A stretch of DNA of 64,000 bases from Mycobacterium sp. ENV421 (GTDB taxonomy: Bacteria; Actinomycetota; Actinomycetes; Mycobacteriales; Mycobacteriaceae), in contig NZ_PDHO01000015.1 of the NCBI RefSeq assembly GCF_002887815.1, forward strand, positions 62,001-126,000, read 5' to 3'. The translations under genes were made by a program, and so were the position numbers. The notes below the pieces were generated by a model that was given only the letters and a program-made list of their open reading frames with translations, ran no database searches and was not told where the DNA came from. Numbering within the stretch: position 1 is the first letter of the stretch; the number at the start of each line of letters is the position of its first letter. Positions 1-8,124 of this stretch are shown piece by piece.

Positions 1-65
1 CAGCCGGGCTGTCCGCTGGCGCGACCTGGCCACCTCGTGCTGCCGGTCTCGTTGGTCGAGTTCAT
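1..65 (-). CDS. Possible 5' end of a minus-strand gene (partial)
   Basis: An open frame starts at an ATG at 65-63 and runs leftwards off the window. Its first residues would be MNSTNETGSTRWPGR, and most of its third codon positions are G or C. I cannot recognise the product. The opposite strand also reads as an open frame to a TGA at 88-90, so this could instead be the 3' end of a plus-strand gene. The shared 32-base motif at 77-108 lies just upstream of this ATG, which is the main reason to prefer the minus-strand reading. Confidence 0.25.
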   Translation of the reverse strand, partial: MNSTNETGSTRWPGRASGQPG

Positions 66-76
66 GCACGCCACAC

Positions 77-108
77 AGCGTGACACTTGAAGGCTAATCT
101 GTAAAGGT
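77..108. promoter_or_regulatory. Copy A of a spaced motif shared with 4995-5026
   Basis: The sequence is AGCGTGACACTTG, ten unrelated bases, then TGTAAAGGT. The same two blocks with the same 10-base gap occur at 4995-5026 in the divergent promoter of the catabolic cluster. The GTGACA and TGTAAA blocks form a loose inverted pair (TxACA/TGTxA). It lies between the stop of the terminal esterase and a possible leftward gene start. It could be an operator or a promoter core; the function is inferred. Confidence 0.5.
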
Positions 109-1034
109 CATTGCAGTTCGAAGAATCGCCTGAGTGCCGCGGCCTGCATGGCCAGCAACGTCTGACTGACCTCCCAGTCCGGACACAGCGAGTCGAAACC
201 GTGACAGGTACCGCCGAAGACATGCAGATCGGTGCGGACGCCGGCGCTCATCAGCCTGCCGGCGTAGTCCAGCGCCTCGTCACGAAGCGGATCCAATTCC
301 GAGCAGGTGATGAATGTGCTTGCCGCCCCGATTATTTGGTGACTGCGTGCAGGGACTGCGGCGGCGCTCGGGCCGGTCGCGCCGAGGTAGTGTCGCCACA
401 TCGCTTCGGTGGCGGCACCGTCGAATCCGGGCGTCGAGTCGAACTCCGTCTTCGATGCCGTGGGGCGATCGTCGAGCACCGGCTGGTGCAGCAACACGCC
501 CGCGATCGGCGGAGTCTGGCCGGCCGCGGCTCGCTGCGCCAGACCTGCGGCCAGCGCCGCGCCCGCGCTGTTCCCCGCGAGCGCCAGGCGGTCGCGGTCG
601 AGTCCGAGGTCCGGCCCGGCCGTCCAGGTCCACTGCAGCACGGTCATCGCGTCGTCCAGCGCGGCGGGGAAGGGGTGTTCAGGAGCCAGCCGGTAGTCGA
701 CGGACACCACTGTGCAACCGCCCCGCCGGGCCAGTTCGACGCATTGGCGGTGATCGGTGTCGAGATTGCCGAGCATGAATGCGCCTGCGTGGCAATAGAT
801 CACCGTGGGCGACGGAGACGGCGCACCGCGGTAGAAGCGCACCGGAACTCCCGCGGCATCGTCGTCGACGATATCGACTCCGGTCGCGTCGATCTCGGCG
901 ATGGCCTCGGCGCGCCGAACGTCGAGCGAGTCACGCACGGCGGCAAGGCTGTTCAGCGACAGGTCAGTGCGTGCGGCGGCGAACGGATGCAGAACGGGAT
1001 CCAGCCGCCGGAGAAGCTCGGGGTCCGGTTCCAT
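108..1034 (-). CDS. HSL-family alpha/beta hydrolase (esterase/lipase)
   Basis: This is a 308-residue carboxylester hydrolase of the hormone-sensitive lipase family. It has the oxyanion-hole motif HAGAF (82-86, a variant of HGGGF), nucleophile elbow GNSAG (Ser156), Asp248 in SELDP and His278 in GTCHGF. The start is the ATG at 1034, two bases after the monooxygenase stop; an open frame continues further upstream but lies inside that gene. It is the last gene of a five-gene operon. Next to a Baeyer-Villiger-type enzyme it may open the ester or lactone product, as LipR is thought to sit beside MymA in M. tuberculosis. The substrate is unknown and the pairing is inference. Confidence 0.85.
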   Translation of the reverse strand: MEPDPELLRRLDPVLHPFAAARTDLSLNSLAAVRDSLDVRRAEAIAEIDATGVDIVDDDAAGVPVRFYRGAPSPSPTVIYCHAGAFMLGNLDTDHRQCVELARRGGCTVVSVDYRLAPEHPFPAALDDAMTVLQWTWTAGPDLGLDRDRLALAGNSAGAALAAGLAQRAAAGQTPPIAGVLLHQPVLDDRPTASKTEFDSTPGFDGAATEAMWRHYLGATGPSAAAVPARSHQIIGAASTFITCSELDPLRDEALDYAGRLMSAGVRTDLHVFGGTCHGFDSLCPDWEVSQTLLAMQAAALRRFFELQ

Positions 1035-1036
1035 GG

Positions 1037-2515
1037 CTAGGCGCCCGGCGGGGCGAACGCGTAGTCGCGTGCGCGGAACCGGCGGGTCATGGCCCAGAAC
1101 GCGCCTGCACTGCGCGGCCACTGGGTGACCACCCGGCCGTTGGGCGCCCGGAAATAGTTGCTGCACCGCGTCGTCCACACGGTGCCTTCCATCCACCGGT
1201 CGACGTCGGCCAAGAACGAAGACATGGTGTCGGGTCGCACCGCGATGTAGCGTCTCCCGTTGCGGCGCAGATGCTTCAGGGTTCGCACGATGTAGCGGGC
1301 CTGCGCCTCGAGCACGAAGATCACGCTGTTTGATCCGACGTTGGTGTTGGGCCCGTACAGCATGAAGAAGTTCGGGAAGCCCGGAACGGCCATGCCCAGG
1401 TACGCGAAGGCACCGTCGCGCCAGGTGTCGTGCAGCGATCGGCCATCCTCACCGCGGACCTCGATCTGGCCCAGATAGTCGGTGGCGGCGTACCCGGTGG
1501 CACACAGCACCACATCCACGTCCAGTTCCGAGCCGTCCTCGGTGACCAGTGTGCGCGTCCGCAGTGAGCGGGCCGGGCTGGACACCACCTCGACATGCGG
1601 TTGGGTCAACGTGGACAGGTAGTCGGCGGCAAACACCAGCCGCTTGCAGCCCAGCGGGTGGTCCGGGGTGAGCTTCGCCCGCAGTTCGGGGTCGGCGACC
1701 GAGGATTCCAGGTATCGCAGCGAAATATCCTTGAATTCTTGCGTTTTGTCGCTGCCGTTCTCGATCACGGAGATGTTGCGTTCGCTGCGCAGCCACAGCC
1801 GGGTCCGGTAGAACTTCTTGGCGAACGGAATCCACCGGAAGACCCAGCGCTCCCGGTCGCTGTAGGGGCGGTCCGGCTTGGGCAGGATCCAGGTGGGGGA
1901 GCGCTGCACCGAGTACACCTTGTCGGCAACCTTGGCGACTTCGGGCAGGAGCTGCGAGGCGGTGGAGCCGGTGCCCAGCACGGCCACCCGGGCGCCGGTG
2001 AGGTCCACCGAATGATCCCAGCGTGCCGTGTGCATCAGCGTCCCGGTGAACGGCTCCTGCTCACGCAACTCGGGCAGCAGTGGGCGGGTGAACATCCCTA
2101 CCGCCGAGACCACGATGTCGAAGGTGTGCCGGGAGCCGGACGAGTCGCTCAGCGTCCAGGTCTGAGTGTCCGAATCCCACTGTGCCGAGGTGATTTCGGT
2201 GTTCAGTCTCAGGTGCGGTCGCAGGCCGTGGCGGTCGGTCGAGCGTTCGAAGTACTGCAGCAGTTCGGGCTGCCCGGGCCACATTCGGCTCCACTGCGAG
2301 TTCAGGTCGAACGAGTACGAGTACAAGTGCGATTTCACATCGCACGCCAGGCCCGGATAGGTGTTGATGCGCCAGGTGCCGCCGACACCGTCCTCGCGGT
2401 CGAAGATGGTGAAGTCCCGAAAGCCGGCCTTGGACAGGAAGATCCCGAGCGCCAGACCGCCTGGACCGGCGCCGATGATACCGACCGACAGGGTGGTCAC
2501 CCGATCCGCAGACAT
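1037..2515 (-). CDS. Flavin monooxygenase, Baeyer-Villiger type
   Basis: This 492-residue FAD/NADPH enzyme inserts oxygen into ketones or oxidises heteroatoms. The N-terminal FAD fingerprint GIIGAGPGG is at 12-20, followed by GTWRINTYPG. The diagnostic Baeyer-Villiger fingerprint FxGxxxHxxxW is intact as FTGTLMHTARW (156-166), and the NADPH Rossmann motif GTGSTASQ is near 181-188. It starts at 2515 and overlaps the SDR 3' end by 19 bases, so translation is probably coupled. The gene mix (monooxygenase, esterase, SDR, zinc dehydrogenase) resembles the M. tuberculosis mymA operon, but the order differs and an aldolase is added. The substrate cannot be read from sequence. Confidence 0.88.
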   Translation of the reverse strand: MSADRVTTLSVGIIGAGPGGLALGIFLSKAGFRDFTIFDREDGVGGTWRINTYPGLACDVKSHLYSYSFDLNSQWSRMWPGQPELLQYFERSTDRHGLRPHLRLNTEITSAQWDSDTQTWTLSDSSGSRHTFDIVVSAVGMFTRPLLPELREQEPFTGTLMHTARWDHSVDLTGARVAVLGTGSTASQLLPEVAKVADKVYSVQRSPTWILPKPDRPYSDRERWVFRWIPFAKKFYRTRLWLRSERNISVIENGSDKTQEFKDISLRYLESSVADPELRAKLTPDHPLGCKRLVFAADYLSTLTQPHVEVVSSPARSLRTRTLVTEDGSELDVDVVLCATGYAATDYLGQIEVRGEDGRSLHDTWRDGAFAYLGMAVPGFPNFFMLYGPNTNVGSNSVIFVLEAQARYIVRTLKHLRRNGRRYIAVRPDTMSSFLADVDRWMEGTVWTTRCSNYFRAPNGRVVTQWPRSAGAFWAMTRRFRARDYAFAPPGA

Positions 2516-3225
2516 TGGCCACCGTCGACGACGAGCTCTGCTCCGGTGATGAACGCCGCATGCTCGGACACCAGGAAGGCGACCGCATCCGCGACCTCCA
2601 TCGGCTGACCGAGGCGGCCGCTGTAGGACCGTTCGATCAGTCGCTGCCGCGCGGTGTCGTCGAGCATCGGGGTGTCGATCGGCCCGGGGAACACCGCGTT
2701 GACCCGGATGCCGTCACCGGCGAGCTCGGCTGCCGCGATCTGGGTGAGGCCACGCAACGCCCATTTCGACGATCCGTACGCCGCGTGGAACGGGAACGGC
2801 CGGATCGCGCCGGTGCTGCACGTGTTGACGACCGCCGCGCCCTCGGCCTCCCGGAGATGGGGAAGCGACGCCCTGATACCCAGGAACGGGCCCAAAGTGT
2901 TGAACCGCCAGCTGCTTTCGAAACCCTCCGCGGTCTCCTCGGACAGCGGCGCGCGGTGCAGTACGCCGGCATTGTTCACCAGTGTGCTCAGCCCGCCGAA
3001 CCGATCGACCACCTCGGCCACCGCTGCCGCCCACAGCTGCTCGGAGGTGACGTCCAGTTCGACGGCGATCACCCCCGGGTCGTCGAGCTCCTCGATCTGG
3101 TTGCGCAGATCGTCGATCAGCCGGTCAGCGGCGGCGACCTGGAAGCCGTCGGTGCGCAGCCGTCTGACCAGCGCTGCGCCCTGGCCGCGCGCGGCCCCGG
3201 TGACCAGTGCGACTTTGTCACTCAT
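2497..3225 (-). CDS. Short-chain dehydrogenase/reductase
   Basis: A 242-residue classical SDR. It has the NAD(P) motif TGAARGQG (9-16), NNAG (84-87), and catalytic Ser137, Tyr150 and Lys154 in YGSSK. The C-terminal VDGGQ segment is also typical. An acidic residue follows the second strand (AAADR, near 34), which favours NAD over NADP. It overlaps the aldolase upstream by an ATGA and the monooxygenase downstream by 19 bases. In the cluster it probably oxidises an alcohol to the ketone used by the monooxygenase, or acts on the hydrolysis product. That role is inferred from position. Confidence 0.88.
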   Translation of the reverse strand: MSDKVALVTGAARGQGAALVRRLRTDGFQVAAADRLIDDLRNQIEELDDPGVIAVELDVTSEQLWAAAVAEVVDRFGGLSTLVNNAGVLHRAPLSEETAEGFESSWRFNTLGPFLGIRASLPHLREAEGAAVVNTCSTGAIRPFPFHAAYGSSKWALRGLTQIAAAELAGDGIRVNAVFPGPIDTPMLDDTARQRLIERSYSGRLGQPMEVADAVAFLVSEHAAFITGAELVVDGGQCLRIG

Positions 3226-3977
3226 TCGTGCCCCTGAGCCTCGGCGAGGTGCGCGACCGCCCCGCGGCGTAAGGCCTGTGACTCCGGGGCCAAGGTGATC
3301 AGCTGAAAGCCCAACGCGGCCAGTTCCTTTCCTGTGGTTCCATCACCGGCGTGGATGCCCGCCACGATGCCCGCCGCGGTCGCGGCCTGCTGGACACGGA
3401 TGACCGCATCCCTCACCCTGGGCCGGGTGGTCGCCTTGACCACCTCGTCGCCCAAGGAGATGGCCAGGTCCGCCGGACCGACGTAGACACCGGACAGACC
3501 GGGCACCGCACAGATGTCGGAAACCGCGTCCAGTCCGGCGGCGGTCTCGATCATCGCGAACACGCTGACTCGATCGGCCAGCGCGACGGGGTCGATCCCC
3601 AGGCTGGCGCGCAGTGGCCCGAAGCTCCGGATTCCGCTGGGCGCGTGGCGGGTTGCAGCCACCGCCTCAGCGGCCTGGTCGGGACGATCGACCATCGCGA
3701 CGATGATCGCATCGGCGCCGGCGTCGAGCACCCGCCCGATCGGTGCGGCAGCGGCCGAGGGCACCCGCACCGCGGTGGCGATCGGGACGTGCTCCATTCG
3801 GCGCAGGACCTGCGCCACGTCAGCGTCGTCGAGGTAGCCGTGCTGGATGTCGAAACCGACGTAGTCGTAACCGGCGTGCGCGAATACGTCCGGACCGAGG
3901 AAACTGGGACCGGTGATCCAGCCACCCCACACCTGCGGTTTGTCGGCCAGCGCCTGCTGCAGTCTGCTGGCGGTCAT
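3222..3977 (-). CDS. HpcH/HpaI-family aldolase
   Basis: A 251-residue class II (metal-dependent) aldolase of the HpcH/HpaI superfamily. These enzymes cleave 4-hydroxy-2-oxo acids to pyruvate or an oxoacid plus an aldehyde. The catalytic His lies in DIQHG (about residue 46), the metal-binding Glu in MIETAAG and Asp in GPADLA. Both ends overlap neighbours by ATGA, placing it firmly in the operon. Its presence suggests that the pathway ends with carbon-carbon cleavage of a hydroxy-oxo acid, as in aromatic or sugar-acid breakdown. Related members are CoA-ester lyases or 2-dehydro-3-deoxyglucarate aldolases; I cannot choose between them. Confidence 0.82.
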   Translation of the reverse strand: MTASRLQQALADKPQVWGGWITGPSFLGPDVFAHAGYDYVGFDIQHGYLDDADVAQVLRRMEHVPIATAVRVPSAAAAPIGRVLDAGADAIIVAMVDRPDQAAEAVAATRHAPSGIRSFGPLRASLGIDPVALADRVSVFAMIETAAGLDAVSDICAVPGLSGVYVGPADLAISLGDEVVKATTRPRVRDAVIRVQQAATAAGIVAGIHAGDGTTGKELAALGFQLITLAPESQALRRGAVAHLAEAQGHE

Positions 3978-4945
3978 GAGGCCACGATCGAAATCTTGAC
4001 CCGTCCCGGGGTCGGGCGGCAGGCGAATTCGAACGCCTCCTGCACGTCGGCGATGTCGAAGGTGTGCGTGACGTAGTTGCCGAGCAGGTCGGGATGCTTG
4101 CGGGCGAACGCGTACGCGGCGTCGAGCACTCGCCGGCGCTCCAGTGTCACACCGGATTTCAGCGTGAGGTTGTTGCGCAACATGGTGCGCATACTGATCG
4201 GGTAGCTGTCGTCGTCGGGCACACCGAAATAGAACACGGTGCCGCCGAAGCCGGCCGCTTCGACCGCGTTGTTGAGGGTGGCGACCTGATGACCGACGGC
4301 CTCGATGACGACGTCGGGTTTGGCGTGCGGTGCCAGGTGCGCCACCCAGCGGTCGCTGGTGGACCGCACCACGGTGTCCACACCGAACGCCGCGCCGACG
4401 TCGTCGCGGTAGATCGGGTCTACCCCGGTGACATGCTCGGCGCCGGCGGCTTTGGCGGCAAACGAGAACAACAATCCGATCGATCCCTGCCCGATCACTG
4501 CCACCCGCTTGCCGTCCAGCGGTGGAAGTTGTTCGAGCGCATACAGAATGCAGGCCAGCGGCTGTAGGCCCACCGCGTGAGCCGGGCTCAGAGAGGGGTC
4601 GTAGGGGGCCAGCCCGTTGCCGTCGGAGATCACGAATTCCATCAGGCCGTCGAAGCCGGACGCCCAGCCGACCACGCGGTCACCGGGCTGATGCTCAGGG
4701 TGGTTGCTCGCCAGCACCTCGCCGACGATCTCGTGGACCGGGAAGCCCGCCATTTCGGCCGCGAGCGCTCCGGTGTCACCGGGCAGGCGGCCCTGCACGC
4801 CTTTGAATCCGGGGATGTCGCTGCCGCAGATGCCGGCGGCCAGGAACTTCAGTAGCACCTGTCCGTCGCGCAGACGGTCATGCGGCGGATCCGGCACCGT
4901 GAGCCGTTCGAACGTGTACGGCGCGACAAGCCGATAACACCACAC
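3974..4945 (-). CDS. Zinc-binding medium-chain alcohol dehydrogenase
   Basis: A 323-residue MDR-family dehydrogenase. ICGSD and FPVHEIVG supply the expected catalytic-zinc Cys and His-Glu, GDRVVG follows, and the NAD(P) loop is GQGSIG. The four-Cys structural zinc lobe of classical ADHs is not visible. I chose the GTG at 4945 because a GGAGG lies nine bases upstream and the protein then begins at the usual MDR N-terminus; the frame itself stays open to 5098. First gene of the minus-strand operon, divergent from the lactonase gene at 5032, with 86 bases between them. Confidence 0.82.
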   Translation of the reverse strand: MWCYRLVAPYTFERLTVPDPPHDRLRDGQVLLKFLAAGICGSDIPGFKGVQGRLPGDTGALAAEMAGFPVHEIVGEVLASNHPEHQPGDRVVGWASGFDGLMEFVISDGNGLAPYDPSLSPAHAVGLQPLACILYALEQLPPLDGKRVAVIGQGSIGLLFSFAAKAAGAEHVTGVDPIYRDDVGAAFGVDTVVRSTSDRWVAHLAPHAKPDVVIEAVGHQVATLNNAVEAAGFGGTVFYFGVPDDDSYPISMRTMLRNNLTLKSGVTLERRRVLDAAYAFARKHPDLLGNYVTHTFDIADVQEAFEFACRPTPGRVKISIVAS

Positions 4946-4994
4946 AGCTTCAGGCCTCCGATAACGCGTGGGTCGTTGACAGTGCCACGTACGG

Positions 4995-5026
4995 AGCGTG
5001 ACATTTGTGCGATGTTTTGTAAAGGT
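4995..5026. promoter_or_regulatory. Copy B of the spaced motif, in a divergent promoter
   Basis: AGCGTGACATTTG, ten bases, TGTAAAGGT: it matches 77-108 with one mismatch in the 22 fixed positions and identical spacing. It lies between the divergent dehydrogenase operon (start 4945) and the lactonase gene (ATG 5032), so one bound regulator could control both directions. It ends only five bases before the ATG at 5032, which suits a repressor site or the promoter core of a short-leader transcript. No regulator gene is visible inside the cluster. Confidence 0.5.
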
Positions 5027-5031
5027 AGGGC

Positions 5032-5880
5032 ATGACCGTTCTCGGCTCCTTGTCTCGCGCTCAGCTTGCCAGCGGATTCTGCTTCGGTGAAGGCCCACGC
5101 TGGTTTGAAGGCCTGCTGTGGCTCTCGGACATGCTCGGCGACGCCGTGCACACGATCAGCATCGACGGGTCGGTGACCACGGTGGAGCTGCCCGGCCACG
5201 CGCCCGCCGGTCTGGGGTTCCGTCCCGACGGCACGCTGTTGATCGTGTCCACCGAACGGCGGCTGCTGCTGGGCTATGACGGGGAAGCCGTCACCGAGAT
5301 CGCCGACCTGTCCGGTATCGCACCGGCCGGTCTCGGCGACATGGTGGTCGACGCACACGGCCGGGCCTATATCGGATCGCAGGCCCGCGAGGGCGGCATC
5401 ATCGCCCGGGTCGATCCCGACGATTCGGTGACCGTGGTAGCCGGTGACCTTGATTTCCCCAACGGGATGGCGATCACGCCGGATGGTGGCACGTTGATCG
5501 TCGCGGAATCGATCGGGCGACGGCTGACCGCTTACGACATCAACGCGGACGGGTCCCTGTCCGGGCGTCGGGTCTTCGCCGACGGGCTCGACGGTCCACC
5601 GGACGGAATCGCCCTGGACGAGGCCGGCGGGGTGTGGACGTCGATGACGTTGGCGCATCAGTTCGAGCGGGTGGTGGCCGGTGGCGAGGTCACCGATCGC
5701 ATCGACATCGGCGACCGCGCGGCCATCGCCTGCATCCTGGGCGGTCCGGACCGGCGCACCCTGTTCCTGGTGTCGGCCCCCGACGCCTATCCACAGCGGC
5801 TCGTCGGCACCCGCGGGTCGGGCGTCGAGATGGTCAGGGTCGAGATCCCCGGCGCGGGCTTTCCGTCAATCGAGAGGTGA
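5032..5880 (+). CDS. SMP-30/gluconolactonase-family lactonase
   Basis: A 282-residue six-bladed beta-propeller of the SMP-30/gluconolactonase/LRE family, which hydrolyses lactones using a bound divalent metal. The usual metal ligands can be seen: Glu in GEGPRW near residue 19, Asn in FPNGMAITPDG near 144, and Asp in DGIALDEAG. First gene of the plus-strand arm; the thioesterase follows after two bases. Its position beside a lactone-forming monooxygenase makes ring opening of the lactone a reasonable role, in parallel with the esterase at 108-1034. The substrate is not known. Confidence 0.85.
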   Translation: MTVLGSLSRAQLASGFCFGEGPRWFEGLLWLSDMLGDAVHTISIDGSVTTVELPGHAPAGLGFRPDGTLLIVSTERRLLLGYDGEAVTEIADLSGIAPAGLGDMVVDAHGRAYIGSQAREGGIIARVDPDDSVTVVAGDLDFPNGMAITPDGGTLIVAESIGRRLTAYDINADGSLSGRRVFADGLDGPPDGIALDEAGGVWTSMTLAHQFERVVAGGEVTDRIDIGDRAAIACILGGPDRRTLFLVSAPDAYPQRLVGTRGSGVEMVRVEIPGAGFPSIER

Positions 5881-5882
5881 CC

Positions 5883-6689
5883 ATGACCGACAGCTACTAC
5901 GAACTCGTCGACGCCGACGATCCCCGCGGGGAGAGGTTCCGGGCCACCGACATGGTTCGCAGCACCTGGACGTCGCACATCCAGCACGGCGGCCCGGTGT
6001 CGGCACTGTTGGTCCGCGCCGTGCAGCGTTGTCAGCGCCGCGACGACACGCGGCTCAGCAGGGTGGTCGTGGACCTACTGGGCCCGGTTCCCGCAGACGG
6101 TGATCTGTGGATGACCGCGACCGTCGAACGACGCGGCAAGCAAATCGAATTGGTGTCCGCCCAGATGCTCGGTACAGGTCCGGACGGGCAGCCCCGTCCG
6201 GTCGCCAGCGCGAGCGGATGGCGGATGCTGACGCTGGACACCGGAGCGCTGCTGTCGGCGCCGGTCGCTCCGCTGTCACCGCGCTCGGCGGGGGTGAACC
6301 GCAACCTTGCCGACAACTTCGACCCCAATTACGTGCACAGCCTGGAGTGGCTGTGGCTGACTGACCACATGGCACCGGGTCCGGGCGAATCGTGGCTGCG
6401 GCCCCAGGTCGATCTGGTGCAGGGCGAGGAGATCACGCCGCTAGAGCGGTTGTTCGCGGTCGCCGACTGCGCCAATGGCATCGGCTCGAAGATCGACATC
6501 AGGAAGTACACGTTCCTCAACACCGATCTGGTGGTGCATCTTCACCGGGTTCCGGTCGGCGAATGGACGGGTATTCGATCGGAGACGATGTACGGGCCTG
6601 ACGGCGTGGGGACTACGGTCGGGACCCTGTTCGACGACGACGGGGCCGTCGGCGTCATCGCGCAGTCGGTGTTGGTGCGCCCGCGGTAG
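5883..6689 (+). CDS. Acyl-CoA thioesterase-like (TesB-type) protein
   Basis: A 268-residue protein with the layout of two fused hotdog domains, as in the TesB/PaaI-like thioesterases of mycobacteria. The N-terminal half has WTSHIQHGGPVSALLVRAVQR, with His and Gly-Gly where the active-site helix begins. I start at ATG 5883, two bases after the lactonase stop, although the frame is open further upstream. Thioesterases of this kind release a free acid from CoA. This would fit a pathway that produces short acyl-CoA intermediates, but the family assignment rests on overall pattern rather than a strict motif. Confidence 0.65.
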   Translation: MTDSYYELVDADDPRGERFRATDMVRSTWTSHIQHGGPVSALLVRAVQRCQRRDDTRLSRVVVDLLGPVPADGDLWMTATVERRGKQIELVSAQMLGTGPDGQPRPVASASGWRMLTLDTGALLSAPVAPLSPRSAGVNRNLADNFDPNYVHSLEWLWLTDHMAPGPGESWLRPQVDLVQGEEITPLERLFAVADCANGIGSKIDIRKYTFLNTDLVVHLHRVPVGEWTGIRSETMYGPDGVGTTVGTLFDDDGAVGVIAQSVLVRPR

Positions 6690-6706
6690 CTCCAGGCTTA
6701 GCTCGC

Positions 6707-6762
6707 CGAGCGTAACGTCACGGCGCCAGAAACCGGATTCTGCCGCCCTGGCGTTACGTTCG
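6707..6762. terminator. 56-base imperfect palindrome between convergent genes
   Basis: The two 28-base halves pair at 23 of 28 positions, with almost no loop. The outer arms are CGAGCGTAACG on the left and CGTTACGTTCG on the right. It lies 17 bases after the thioesterase stop and 9 bases before the stop of the convergent FAD oxidase, so it can act as a bidirectional terminator. There is no U-tract on either side. The length and regularity also suit a dispersed palindromic repeat. Confidence 0.6.
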
Positions 6763-6771
6763 AGGCCATAC

Positions 6772-8124
6772 CTAGTCGAACAGCACGGCGGGATTCAGGT
6801 AGCCCGTCGGGTCGAAGGCCGCCTTGATGATGCGCATCGCGGCGATGTCTTCCGCGGTGCGGGCCATCGACAGGTAGGCACGCTTGCGGCTGCCCACGCC
6901 GTGCTCCGAGCTGACGTTTCCGCCATGTGCGGCGATCAGATTCATCATCGCGGCGTACAGGTGGGCCTCCTGTTCGGCTCCGCAGCGCAGCACATTCAGG
7001 TGCAGATTGCCCTCACCGATATGGCCGAACAGCACCGGGATCGCGTCGGGCGCATGCTCGGCGACCAGCGCGGCGGAGTCTGCGGCAAAGGACGGGATCG
7101 CCGACAAGGGCAGGGAGACATCGAATTTCAGCGGTGGCCCGAACAGTCCGACCACCTCGGCGGTGGACTCCCGAACCAGCCAGAGCCGCTGCTGGGCGGT
7201 GCTGTCGACGCCGACGGCAGGCTCACCGGCCAGCTCGGCGTCCTCGAGCGCATCGGCCAGTCGCTCGGTCAGATCGGTCTCACCGGCCAGCTCGATCAGC
7301 AGCAGCCACCCGCCGCCGGTGGGCACCGGTACGTCGAGGTGCTCTGCCGCGAGTGCCGCCGTTCGTCCGTCGATGAGTTCAAGGGCCGCAATCGATTCGG
7401 TGTCACGCAGCGCGCGCCCCGCGCTCACCAAGGCCTCCAGGTCACGGAATCCGCATACCGCCGTCACACGATGCGCGGGCGCCGGGTGCAGCCGAAGGTC
7501 CAGCGCCGTGAGGACGCCCAAAGTGCCCTCGGCGCCGATGAACAGCGAGGCCAGGTCGTAACCGGTGTTGTCGGCTCGCACCTGGCTGTGCCGGTGTACC
7601 ACCGATCCGTCGGGCAGTGCGATGTCCAGGCCGAGCACCTGTTCGCCCATGTTGCCGTAACGGACGGTGCGCAGGCCGCCGGCGTTGGTGGATGCCATCC
7701 CGCCGGCGGTGGCCGAATCCCGCGCGGCGAGGTCGACACCGAACAGCAGGCCGGCCGCAGCTGCCGCGCGCTGGACGGCCGCCGCGGTCACGCCGGCGCC
7801 GACCCGGATCCGCCGCTCGACGACGTCGACATCGCCGATCTGCGTGAGCCGTTCGGTGGACAGCAACACGTCGTCATGCTCGGGAACGGTTCCGGCCACC
7901 AGCGACGTGCGGCCGCCCTGGACCGTCACGCACACCCCGGACTCGCGGCACTCCCGCAGCACCGCGGCGACCTCGTCGGCCGAGCCGGGCCGCACCAGCG
8001 CGCTGGCCCTGCCGCGGTAACGCCCGGTGTAATCGACGCTGCGGCCGCCCAGGACGTCGGCGTCGGTGACGACGTGCGCCTCACCCACGATGGCCCGGAG
8101 CCGTTCGGCCAGCGAAGAACTCAT
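6772..8124 (-). CDS. FAD-linked oxidase (glycolate oxidase/D-lactate dehydrogenase GlcD type)
   Basis: A 450-residue flavoprotein of the vanillyl-alcohol-oxidase fold. The FAD-binding domain has VTVQGGRTSLVAGTVP near 85-100 and TAGGMASTNAGG near 155. The C-terminal cap ends with GHIGEGNLHLNVLR and SSEHGVGSRKR, both typical of GlcD and D-2-hydroxyacid dehydrogenases. It probably oxidises a 2-hydroxy acid to the oxo acid in the cytosol. Its ATG overlaps the stop of the nuclease-helicase gene (ATGA), so the two are co-transcribed, although their functions have no obvious link. A related enzyme lies at 26088-27455. Confidence 0.85.
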   Translation of the reverse strand: MSSSLAERLRAIVGEAHVVTDADVLGGRSVDYTGRYRGRASALVRPGSADEVAAVLRECRESGVCVTVQGGRTSLVAGTVPEHDDVLLSTERLTQIGDVDVVERRIRVGAGVTAAAVQRAAAAAGLLFGVDLAARDSATAGGMASTNAGGLRTVRYGNMGEQVLGLDIALPDGSVVHRHSQVRADNTGYDLASLFIGAEGTLGVLTALDLRLHPAPAHRVTAVCGFRDLEALVSAGRALRDTESIAALELIDGRTAALAAEHLDVPVPTGGGWLLLIELAGETDLTERLADALEDAELAGEPAVGVDSTAQQRLWLVRESTAEVVGLFGPPLKFDVSLPLSAIPSFAADSAALVAEHAPDAIPVLFGHIGEGNLHLNVLRCGAEQEAHLYAAMMNLIAAHGGNVSSEHGVGSRKRAYLSMARTAEDIAAMRIIKAAFDPTGYLNPAVLFD

